22,314 nucleotides of DNA from Chara braunii. Its lineage: Eukaryota; Streptophyta; Charophyceae; Charales; Characeae. The stretch lies in assembly GCA_003427395.1 (NCBI GenBank), contig BFEA01000232.1, positions 96,311 to 118,624 on the forward strand. The letters are read 5' to 3'. A model generated the notes under the pieces. It searched no databases, was not told the DNA's origin, and worked only from the letters and a program-made list of their open reading frames with translations. Numbering within the stretch: position 1 is the first letter of the stretch; every line of letters begins with the position of its first letter. Both the position numbers and the translations under genes were made by a program. Below, one piece after another: positions 9,818-17,521 of this stretch.

Positions 9818-9973
9818 GCTTGATGTTCTTTGGCGCTTTGCAGCCAGCACTTCATTTTTGGAATCAGACTCATCCTCGTCCGATGAACTGCCAGTGTAGT
9901 ACAACAGCAGAGGGAGCTGTTGGAAGCGTCTGGCGGCGTCCGGTAGGCCCTGGCTGTTGGGAGCAGTAGGCAT
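9815..9973 (-). CDS. Small acidic open frame inside the hAT-like element
   Basis: On the minus strand an ATG at 9973 opens 52 codons ending at TAG 9815-9817. The protein starts MPTAPNSQGLP, has an acidic serine patch (TGSSSDEDESDSKNE) and a basic end (AAKRQRTSS). It stops where a GA microsatellite begins. It could be a remnant of the first coding part of a transposase or a chance frame. There is no recognisable domain, and the length is well below any transposase. Confidence 0.2.
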
Positions 9974-10447
9974 TTTTTGGGGGCGGCCTAGGACCCGAAA
10001 AACGTCCTAGCCCCCACCCAAAAAAAAATCGAATTTCTCAAAATTGGGCCCAATCCAAACGTATCGGACCATATACCGGACCCATACCCAGACAACCGGA
10101 CCGTCTGGATTCCAGTCCAGACGTCCGGCCGGTTGCCATGGTTCATAGATTCGGTCGTGGTCTTTCCAAGAAAATATCAGGAAAAATTAAAAATATCATT
10201 ATGACCTTAAAATAATCGCTGCACCAATTCGATGCATTTCCATTTTTGCCACTCAGCCATGTGTGGGCCAAGAGAAAAAGTTCCAACTTCGGTGAATTTT
10301 TGTGCCCACAGGAGTGCGAGAAAAACTCTTAAAACTGGAGTGCTTCCCAGGAAAAATATTGCATAAATTGAAAAAAATCATTTCAACCATGAAATAGATC
10401 GTGGCGGCAATTTGACCCATTTTCCATTTTTTTTTTGCCATTCAGTG

Positions 10448-10474
10448 TCTCTCTCTCTCTCTCTCTCTCTCTCT
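10448..10474. repeat. CT microsatellite in repeat copy B
   Basis: About 13 CT units, in the position where copy A has a shorter, interrupted CT-rich tract (8618-8640). Confidence 0.9.
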
Positions 10475-10650
10475 GGTAGTGCACCCCCCCCTCTCCTTTC
10501 TCTCTCTTGTGCGCGCTCACACTTAGCCTCATTGCTTTTGCTCATTGGGCCAGCCTCACAAATTTGCAAGCCTAAGGCTGGGGTATGGTGGAGTTGAGCA
10601 TTTGTGTTTGCAGCAGGAAGGCTGCACCGAAAGGGAGCTCATGAGCCCCA

Positions 10651-10655
<5 letters not shown>

Positions 10656-10681
<26 letters not shown>

Positions 10682-10682
10682 C
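10656..10682. repeat. CT microsatellite at end of repeat copy B
   Basis: About 13 CT units following a C run. Copy A shows the same order (C run, then CT-rich sequence at about 8866-8885). Confidence 0.9.
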
Positions 10683-11345
10683 AAAGAAAACAAAGAAACA
10701 TAAACATATTTCCTTAAACCACCAGTACTTGGCCCAGCTATCAATGCCGAGCCTGGAATGCCCTTGCACGCCAATTTTTGCTGAAGCGTCGGGGTGTAGT
10801 AACCCTGTTCAGAAGGAGCCCGGGGCCCAGAACTGAGCCCCAGGCCACGCAGACCAAAATTGGTCTGCGCTGGGCTGTGTAACCAACACATGCCGAGAAC
10901 TGAGAAGGCCGCACGTGGCTGTGGGACCAAGTGCTAGGATCAGGAAATTCAAGAGTCAAAGTCAACTGTTAAGTCAAAGGTACCACGCCAGGCCCTTGGT
11001 TGGATACATCCACTTGTTGTGCACAGGTACCAAGACATGCATCCAGGCCGAAGAGGATACAGTTTCAAATCGATCCAGGCCCTTATTGATGTCAAGATCT
11101 GTACGGCTGGAGTTTTCAGCAGCTGGGGTCCAGACCCCGGGCAACGCTACATAAGCGTGGACTCCCTGGCTTTGACATTCATTCTTTCTGTCTTGCGTTG
11201 GCGCTGCCTCTATGCGTTGACAATGCGACGCAAGCTTGACGCTGTGATGCTGGTGGACGCTGGCATGACACTGGCATTGGCGAGACTACAGCAACGCGCT
11301 GCTGGCTGGTGCGCTGATTGGCTGGCTACTGTCTACAAGGCTTGC
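10683..11345. other. Unassigned region, possibly U3 of an LTR; contains a 22-bp palindrome
   Basis: No recognisable protein. CGCAGACCAA (10848-10857) and TTGGTCTGCG (10860-10869) form a perfect 10-bp inverted repeat with a two-base centre. The stretch lies upstream of the LTR-end/PBS signal at 11825-11843 and may be the beginning of that LTR, but I could not find its TG start or a purine tract. Confidence 0.35.
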
Positions 11346-12509
11346 TGACGTGGCAGCTGCCACGTGTTGCTATTGACGTGGCTGCTGCCACGTAGGACTT
11401 CGCCGGGTCTGTGTGACCGGAATTGCTGTTCTATTCCATCATCACTTCAGGGAGAGATCAATGCTGTTTCATCGTCACTTCAGGAGGAGATCGGGACTGT
11501 GAGGAGGTTGTGACTACGTACTTGGAATCTTCATGTCGGCATTGCTCGAGCGCTGATAATAAACTGATTGGGTGCCACGTGGCACATTGTAACAGGACTT
11601 CGATAGGTGTTCAGATTACTGGTTATGAGGTGGTGATCAAGGAAGGAGCCCGAAGCAGGAGTGGGCAATATAATTTCTCTCCCTTGTCTTTTCTCCCTCC
11701 TTCCTCTTCATCTGTGTATGATTATCTCACCTCATTTCTTTCTGGATACTATTTGACTATTGAGGGACAAGAGATTCTGGAGTTGCATTTGTTGACAATC
11801 GTATTCATGACCTGGGTTCATTGCAATTTGGTATCGGAGCTGTTCTCCTGAATACGTTATTTGTAAGCGCCATGTGGCGCACAGGTAAGGTGTTGTTACA
11901 TGTGATGATGTGGCGAGATTACATCTTCGGGGATATCTGACGTGGCACAGATTGACGAGTAGAACTCTCCGGGGATGATGACGTGGATTTGACGTGACAA
12001 CTACACCAGGGATACTGAACCAGTGAAGACCCTACCTAGAGGTTGACGTGGCTGTAGGGATCGCAATGGGAGATACCTCCCTTCAACCAGGGATCGAGAT
12101 GCTGACATGACAGTTGGATCGCAACGCTGACGTGGCATATGACGTGCCACGTCCCGGGACCTTGTTGCTATTGCTTTGATGGCACTCTTGAAGTTGCTGC
12201 TTGCTGCAGGGTCCATTATTGATGCTGACGTGGTCTTGAGTGGGATTGATTGCTGACGTGGCAGACCTCAAGACATCACACCTGTCGATTAAGGTGGTGT
12301 CGGTTGATGACGTGGCACTGAACTCTTGACTCACGTGGCATTGAAACTGATTGGCTGAACGACGACGGTGTCTCATATGAAGTTTGGAAGCTGACGAGGA
12401 TCAGGAAACACATTTGCTGATGTGTCACCCCACTATTGATAGATTGAACGGAGTATGTGCTGACATGGCAAGACTTGTTGTGTTGGAACTCCGGGGGTGA
12501 CACGTGGCA
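11346..12509. promoter_or_regulatory. Array of ACGTGGC (G-box/ABRE-type) sites
   Basis: About thirteen sites carry the exact heptamer ACGTGGC or its complement, several as TGACGTGGCA: starts near 11346, 11358(-), 11374, 11386(-), 11572 (palindrome GTGCCACGTGGCAC), 11938, 12044, 12128, 12145(-), 12254, 12308, 12331 and 12498. Near-matches occur at 11867, 11906, 11979, 11990, 12103, 12226, 12418 and 12461. 11348-11365 is a perfect 18-bp palindrome of two sites, and 11376-11393 is a second inverted pair. In plants ACGT-core elements bind bZIP and bHLH factors (ABRE, G-box; TGACGTGG also resembles unfolded-protein-response elements). Function here is inferred from motif only. Confidence 0.6.
11829..11843 (+). 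other. Primer-binding site after a probable LTR end
   Basis: TTCATTGCA ending at 11825 is followed by ATT and TGGTATCGGAGCTGT, the same arrangement as at 274-292 and as on the minus strand at 15584-15601. This marks the 3' end of an LTR whose start I cannot place. The downstream sequence would be the leader of a second + strand element. Confidence 0.6.
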
Positions 12510-12940
12510 GGCAGGACTCTGCTAAGTAAGGGAGGGCACTCAGAGGACTACGGCAGTAGGGTTGACGGAGTAATACAACTGTGGTGCCAGCTGTCCGGGA
12601 GAGTGCATCATCGCACTAACACTCAAGACACAACAAAGTGATATAGTGTGCTGACGAATTGTGTTGTTGGTATACTCACTTGATGATTGAAGTGGTAAAG
12701 TGTGCTGACGAACTGTTTCTGTTTGCTGTTGGCATACTTACCTGTTGATTTGCTGTTTGTGGTGTGCGTACTTACTGGTGTGTTGGATCTGATCACACGG
12801 GCCTGGTGTAGAACCTGAAAATAGGACGTCATCACACAGACAAAAAAAGAACAGCAGTTAGGAAAGAAAAATCTGTTTCTCTTTATTTCTTTTATTTTTT
12901 GAATTCCCATTGTGAATATCTTTTCTAAATTGACCTCCAG
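11885..12940 (+). other. Possible leader intron upstream of the second gag frame
   Basis: CAG/GTAAGG at 11882-11890 is a good splice donor 39 bases after the primer site. Just before the gag ATG there is a pyrimidine-rich stretch (about 12870-12905), a possible branch point (TCTAAAT near 12925) and CTCCAG at 12935-12940, followed directly by AATG. Removing 1056 bases would place the LTR leader next to the gag start. Donor and acceptor strength are judged by eye only. Most of the ACGTGGC array lies inside. Confidence 0.3.
12634..12790. repeat. Imperfect repeats in the leader
   Basis: Diverged units share GTGTGCTGACGAAYTG and a following TTGGYATACTYACYTG-like block: AGTGTGCTGACGAATTG near 12646, AGTGTGCTGACGAACTG near 12698, and a third partial unit ending GTGCGTACTTACTGG near 12765. 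Each TACTTAC block is a splice-donor consensus on the opposite strand. Confidence 0.6.
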
Positions 12941-12941
12941 A

Positions 12942-14085
12942 ATGTTTGGCTGGTTCAAAGTACTCCTGTTTCTCCTTCCTATGGCTCTGGGTGAAGGAAC
13001 TTCAGACCCAAAGACTCGGAGACAGGCAGAGCAGAGAAAACAGGAACTGTTAGCATTATGGGCTTAACTGTTAAATGATCTGCGTTTGTCTGGACCGGAC
13101 GCTGAACAACACGTCCGCAGCCTGTTTGATTTGCAGACTGTAGAGAACCGTCTGAATCAAGCAGTTGCGGGCGCGGAAGTTGCAGCGGCCGGAATTGAAG
13201 TCACGAACATGATTGGCCAGTGCCGTCAGGCACTTGACCAGTTCGCAATCAAACAGTTAGAAGCTGTAATGGAAATGACTAGGAAATGTGAAGTGAAACC
13301 GTAAGTAACGGAGGCCACTATTGATGCCAACATTCAGCAGTTGCGTGAGACTTTGGCTGCTGAAGAAAGAAAGAAAGAAGAGTTGGCCAGGAGAAGAGAA
13401 CAAGAAAAGAGAAGGGAACAGAAGGCTAAAGAAATTAGTCAGGTAATTGGAACAGATGTAAAGGAAGAAGGTGACCTAAAACAGGCTTTTTATCACATTA
13501 TGACTTGCCTTTTTTTTCTTGAAGAGAAGATTGAACGGCAGCAAAATCAGCTAGATGAGATTGCAGTTGGATTGAGAACTGTTACCAACATTGTGAAAGG
13601 GAAGACTCCGGTGACAGAAGAAAAGACTAAGGTAAAAGAAGATAAGGGAGAAAAAAAAGAGAAGAAATTAAAGAGTGATGCTATGAAGTCTGTTGGAAAG
13701 ACGGAAGGGGGGAAATCGTCTAACGGGGGGGAATCGAGTCTGCCATCTACTCCTCCTCCTTCCCCTCCTCCCTCTCCTCCTAACTCTCCACCTCCGAGTT
13801 CTCCTAAGGGAAAGAAAACCGCGGAGCCCGAAAAACCCAAGAAGAAGGAGAAAGTGAAAATAAAAATGCCTTTCACGTTTTGCAACAAAAAAGATGAAAA
13901 TTTGTTGCTATGGATTGCCGAGATACAAACTCCAAGCAACAGCTCTGGATGTTCTCGCACGCTACGAACGCAAGATGCAAGGCAAGCCGGTATCTTCGGC
14001 TCCACGTGGCATCCGCATCCATGTTCCACCGTCAGATCGTCAGCTTCGCCCTCGCCCCGGCTTTGACTTCATAAGGAGGGGGGGA
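12942..14085 (+). pseudogene. Gag-like frame of a second element, joined by deletion to a pol tail
   Basis: One frame runs from ATG 12942 to TGA 14064 with TAA stops at 13065 and 13302. The protein begins with a hydrophobic segment (MFGWFKVLLFLLPMALG) resembling a signal peptide, then predicted coiled-coil stretches (about 13340-13600), a Lys/Glu-rich part, a proline-rich linker (about 13742-13805) and MPFTFCNKKDENLLLWIAE, which parallels the start of the Retrotrans_gag domain of the first element (KPFFSDRKEDEDLDTW). The capsid domain stops there. The next bases make sense in frame 1 (ALDVLARYERKM, then RIHVPPSDRQLRPRPGFD), which I read as the end of pol just before the purine tract. Protease to integrase are missing, so the element is non-autonomous. 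Confidence 0.65.
14073..14085 (+). other. Polypurine tract of the second element
   Basis: AAGGAGGGGGGGA directly precedes TGTTACATG, the start of an LTR. It is seven bases after the TGA that closes the gag-like frame. Confidence 0.75.
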
Positions 14086-14151
14086 TGTTACATGCTGCGC
14101 CTGCAACAGGCTTCACGGGCCATTTTCAGGCCCGTGACGTTTTCAGGCCAA

Positions 14152-14258
14152 AAGCCTGAAAACAAGGGCTTACAGGCCCTGTGTCGTTTCAGCCTGAAAG
14201 CCTGAAAACAAGGGCCTACAAGCCCTGTGTCGTTTCCGGCCCGACCCTGTGTCGTTTC
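14152..14258. repeat. U3 tandem repeats with perfect hairpins
   Basis: A 39-bp unit at 14152-14190 recurs at 14198-14236, both ending CCCTGTGTCGTTTC, and this end recurs a third time at 14245-14258. Just upstream CACGGGCC/GGCCCGTG (14114-14121, 14129-14136) and TTTTCAGGC/GCCTGAAAA (14140-14148, 14154-14162) are perfect inverted repeats. Confidence 0.85.
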
Positions 14259-14457
14259 GGGCTCAACCCCTGAGTGTTTTCAGCCTGAAACTGAGGGCCA
14301 TTTCCGGGCCCTCACGAGTTCGGCCTGTCTCGGAACTCAGGTACCAGACCAGGGTTTTAGCTCAGACCATTTCTGGCCTAATTTCAAGACAACCTTTGTT
14401 TGAGCTTCAACCCCAGGGTCTGGCACGTTGAGGCATTGGCAAGAGCAGCCTCCTGGA

Positions 14458-14485
14458 CGGGCCAGCACTATATAGGACTGGCCCG
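14458..14485 (+). promoter_or_regulatory. LTR core promoter with TATA box inside an inverted repeat
   Basis: TATATAG at 14469-14475 is flanked by CGGGCCAG (14458-14465) and CTGGCCCG (14478-14485), a perfect 8-bp inverted repeat. The stretch GGCCAGCACTATATAGGA resembles GGCCAGCACNATAAAGGA at 21263-21280. Transcription would start about 30 bases downstream. Confidence 0.65.
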
Positions 14486-15382
14486 CCCTGCAGGCTGGTA
14501 GGTAGTTCATAGGTACTTCCCAGGCACTTCACATGCAGTTCAGGAGGCAGGAGGTAGTCTTCGGGACTCGGCATCAGCACTCTGGAGGAGCGCTGCAGGA
14601 GTAGTATTGGCGTTAGCAGTAGTCTTCAGCGCTGGGCGCTTTGTAGTGTTAGCAGTAGTCTTCAGCGCTGGGCACCATAGCTAGAGTAGTAGCATAGAGA
14701 GAGAGATTGGGCGGAGGCCAGAGGGACTTACCTGCAGCGCCATTGCTCCAGCTTCGTCTTCAAGGTACCTGCAGCACAGCGCCACCTTCACAGGTTAGTA
14801 CCTGGCATATGAGAGAGAGATAATTCTTCTTCTTCCTCTTCTCAGTCCACCATCTCCCTCTCACCCTCTCGATATCTGACTGCACTGCATCAGCAGACTA
14901 TGAGAGAGAGAGAGAGCTTGGTGACATGTGGATCCAGACTCGACATTGGACTTCAGACATTTTGACGAGGGATTATTTGGGACTTGTAACGAGACTTGGT
15001 GTTGACGACTTTCCCATCTCTCCCCTCCTCTTCATCTGATCCATGGCTGGACCTGGCGCCTCTTCCTGTGTATAGCGCCAGGCCTCTTCACACCTTGTGA
15101 TGAGAATGATGTATGTTTAGTCTGCATTGCGACATTGATTGGGGTCGTCATTAGTATTCTAGCCTTCTGCTTCGCTATCTTGTACTACGTAAAAGAGGTC
15201 AGTCCCGGTCANGTCAGGACTTNTATCNNNGTCTTCCACTGCGNTGTAAAGCACCATTTTGTATGTATCAGAATGTACACTGCTCGTTGAGATTTCACTT
15301 GCACCGCATTGTCCATTCAGTCCTTTTCATCACATTGCGGATCCTTGGTTATTATGTACATTGCCCATCTGGGCATGTAACA

Positions 15383-15583
15383 ATCGCACGTCAGATAGTT
15401 TTCATCACACTGCGAACACCCAACATTCACTACGTAGCCTTCCTGGTGATACCCCTAATCTCCTGGGTCGCCCTACTTGCCTTCACCCTCCTCACTACAC
15501 ACTCCGTACAGCCGCTCACCCAGCAGACCACATGCATGTACCGCAAAGACAGAAGACAAGCGCCAGATTAGCGCACCGTACCA
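15383..15583 (-). other. Leader remnant of a minus-strand LTR element
   Basis: On the minus strand this follows the primer-binding site of the LTR at 15601-16427. No gag is reached before the adjoining LTR at 15382, so the element is truncated or interrupted there. TTTTCATCACAYTGCG occurs at about 15327 and 15399, suggesting an approximate 72-bp repeat that spans the assigned boundary; this makes the boundary less certain. The + strand open frame with hydrophobic residues (15263-15571) runs antisense to the leader and is not taken as a gene. Confidence 0.45.
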
Positions 15584-15597
15584 CAGCTCCGATACCA
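15584..15597 (-). other. Primer-binding site of the minus-strand element
   Basis: Read on the minus strand: CCTTGCA, ATT, then TGGTATCGGAGCTG, the same order and spacing as at 268-292 and 11821-11842. Confidence 0.75.
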
Positions 15598-15600
15598 AAT

Positions 15601-16427
15601 TGCAAGGAAAATGAGCGATAGCAAACTTGAGAAACCAAGCAGCATCATTCACGTGAGACCAGATAGTCGTGACCTCGAACCAAAAGCAGAATTGCAACAC
15701 GAGTCCCACCAAATAAGAGCACAGCAAAAGCACATAAGTGACAATGTTGGAATAGTCTCATCATCATCAAGAAAGAACCAATGTCGACATCCTATCTGGC
15801 GCTCTGCGCCCAGACTACAAATGGCAGATCCTATCTAGCCTATCTACAATGCCGCTGGTGACGTCAACATATCCCCGAAGTACGAGCAGATCTCGGCCAA
15901 TGCCGTTCGCCTCAAGCACCAGGTATGTCTCTTGTATCACTCACAACCTCGATCCCCCACTCAAAGATGCCACGTGCACCCAAGGACCACCAGGGGCCCC
16001 CTCCAGCTATGCAGCGCAGCTCGGCTATGGCTGCCTGCCTCTCCCTGTCGCCCGTGAGCGCGTGAGCCTGGCCAGCGTTTAGCGCAGCAGCGTGTGCGCA
16101 ACATGCAGCCAGTGCCCGAAATTTCGGATGTCGAGGCAGGCCCTTTCCTATATGGAAGTGGCCTTCTGCTGTGTGCGGTAATGCGGTACTGGGCGCTGGC
16201 CCAGAAGCTTCCGGTATGCCCCGAGAGGCTGAGCCTCAGTTTAGACAGATCAGGCCCTAGGCCTGTGGTGGTTACAAGCGCCCAACTGCCCTCAGCCTGT
16301 GTTAGGTCAATGTTGTGTATCCGGCCCAGGTCCTGCCTCAGTTACATGAGAGAAGAGGCAGCCTGGGCCTGGGTGCTTCCAGCCAACTGGCGCTGCGCAA
16401 GGGCTTACCGAGGCATTGTGCCTCGCA
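15601..16427 (-). repeat. 5' LTR of a minus-strand element, related to the first element's LTR
   Basis: On the minus strand it runs from TGCGAGG (at 16427) to CCTTGCA (at 15601), 827 bp, with the same termini as the LTR at 7190-8297. Several blocks align with that LTR in order: GGAAGCTTCTGGGCC near the middle, CCATATAGGAAAG (TATA region, + strand 16143-16155), GACATACCTGG, GTACTTCGGG, TTGACGTCA versus TGATGTCAA, GGGCGCAGAGCGCC versus GGGCGCTGAGCGCC, and GACATTGGTT. Divergence is high, so it is a different subfamily or an old insertion. A PBS follows, so it is a 5' LTR and not a solo LTR. Confidence 0.8.
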
Positions 16428-16448
16428 TTTTATTTATTTATTTATTTT
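16428..16448. repeat. TTTA tract abutting the LTR
   Basis: About four TTTA units plus a T run lie immediately outside the minus-strand LTR. On the minus strand it reads as an A-rich tract directly upstream of the LTR start and probably was the insertion target. Confidence 0.8.
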
Positions 16449-17521
16449 TTCGGCCTGGCTGGGCAACTGACCCCGGGCCACTCTGGTAGCCTAGGTTATG
16501 AGCATAATTTGAGCTATACGGGAGCAGGGTATATGAACAATTTGGCCTCTCCTCCTCAGGTCCTGTCCAGTAGTTGCTTATAACTGCAATTTTGCCATAC
16601 CAACCTGGGTCCACCTCTGTCCTGGGCATGCAAACAATTTCCACCAGCTGTTTTCTGGGTCTAGACGCAAGTTGGCACTGGGACTGGGTATAATCAGTAT
16701 TCCCATCTTTAAGTGGGGTACAGATGCAATTTTCCCAAATTAAAAGGTTTCCAAAGGGCTGGCTGGGGGTGAGCAAGGGGGTGGACAGAGGAGGGCAAAG
16801 CCTGGTCTTGAGGGATTATGAGTTGAACTTCCACGACCACACCAAAAGTGATTCAGCATTTCCACTATGACCGCCCTTGGAGATCCCAGACTTATTCCCA
16901 CCTCTTGCAGGATCAGTGATGGACCAGCAGTGGTACAGGAGGGACTAAGGCTTTGATTGTCCTTCAGAGGGTCAGCAGCTAAGGACAATTCTTACAAGCA
17001 TGCCGGAGGTCTGCAATGGGACAGGCTGAAGAGGGGGCAACACTGGAATCATATGGTGTGGAAAGATTGACTGTAGATTACCTTAGGTTATTTCAGCCTA
17101 ATGAATGGGCCTGAGGCTCTGTGATGTTTATGCAGACAATCATGTGATGTTTATGCAGTCAATCATGTAAGGGACGCTGGATCCAGTTTCCAGCAGGTGC
17201 GGCCGCCCACCAATAGATACTGGGACCTCCCCATGTCTACTATTAGGGGCTGCTCATACCAAGCTCAACAGTAGGACCCGGGGATGCAGGTTGCTGGCCA
17301 AGTTCAATCTTGGAGAGAGCAAGGCAAGTAACTGCGGATGCCAGCCTACTCAGAGAAAGGGAGTGATGCTTGGCAAGATGGAGAGAATAGAGCTTTTGGA
17401 ACCTGCCTGGCTATACTTGTGAGTGCTGGATAGTTCCTGAGAGTTGAAACTGTATCTGCAGAACGTGACTATAGGCATGATGATTTAACCACATCACATG
17501 TGTCTTTCCTTCTCTGTGCAG
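16449..17521. other. Unassigned host-like region upstream of the kinase exon
   Basis: No convincing exon. Two overlapping minus-strand open frames (16438-16776, 16740-16988) have no recognisable domain. Weak, roughly 50-bp spaced repeats of an AATTT-containing motif occur at about 16530-16725. GTGATGTTTATGCAG units of 23 bp are tandem at 17121-17143 and 17144-17166 with one mismatch. If the kinase gene is intact, part of this is its upstream intron, which contains no recognisable ATP-binding exon. Confidence 0.4.

Larger units (their letters stand above)
9250..10140. mobile_element. Non-autonomous hAT-like DNA transposon
   Basis: Perfect 8-bp direct repeats GTTCATAG flank the element (9242-9249 and 10141-10148) and fit the hAT target pattern nTnnnnAn. 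The ends are inverted repeats: CATGGGAACCG on the left and CATGGCAACCG read inward from the right, followed on both sides by CGGAC motifs and GTCTGGAC. Subterminal CCGGAC repeats (about 9260-9400 and 10065-10125) resemble the subterminal motif clusters of hAT elements, which bind transposase. At 891 bp with no transposase domain it is non-autonomous. The third terminal base (T) departs from the common YARNG start. A 10-bp inverted repeat (9723-9732, 9735-9744) and a CT run lie inside. Confidence 0.75.
9212..10660. repeat. Dispersed repeat copy B, split by a hAT-like insertion
   Basis: 9212-9249 matches the beginning of copy A, and 10149-10660 matches the rest, with the hAT-like element between. 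Joining the two parts across one copy of GTTCATAG restores collinearity with copy A through CTTTCC and onward. Divergence is substantial, with indels, so the family is old. CT tracts occupy the same relative position in both copies. Confidence 0.7.
14086..15382 (+). repeat. 3' LTR of the second element
   Basis: It starts TGTTACATG after a purine tract. CATGTAACA at 15374-15382 is its perfect 9-bp inverse and is taken as the end, giving 1297 bp. U3 (to about 14468) holds hairpin-forming tandem repeats; a TATA box lies at 14469. Two perfect 26-bp copies (14612-14637 and 14648-14673) and GA/CT-rich segments follow. N positions at 15212, 15223, 15228-15230 and 15244 mean the right part is uncertain. 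No matching 5' LTR is visible in the window. Confidence 0.55.

Noticed and set aside
9688-9873. Frames with Arg-Glu or Leu-Ser runs (also near 10412-10769 and 18550-18768)
   Set aside because: They are translations of CT/GA microsatellites.
11894-12578. Alternative 5' LTR beginning TGTTACATG at 11894 and ending before TGGTGCCAGCTG
   Set aside because: The nine-base start matches the LTR at 14086, but the following sequence does not, there is no purine or flank support, and the primer match is to no tRNA I recognise.
13547-14029. Minus-strand 160-codon frame over the gag-like region
   Set aside because: It is the shadow of the proline- and lysine-rich gag frame on the other strand.
15259-15621. 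Two + strand frames of 102 and 120 codons with hydrophobic stretches
   Set aside because: They overlap each other in different frames and lie antisense to the leader of the minus-strand LTR element; no family similarity.
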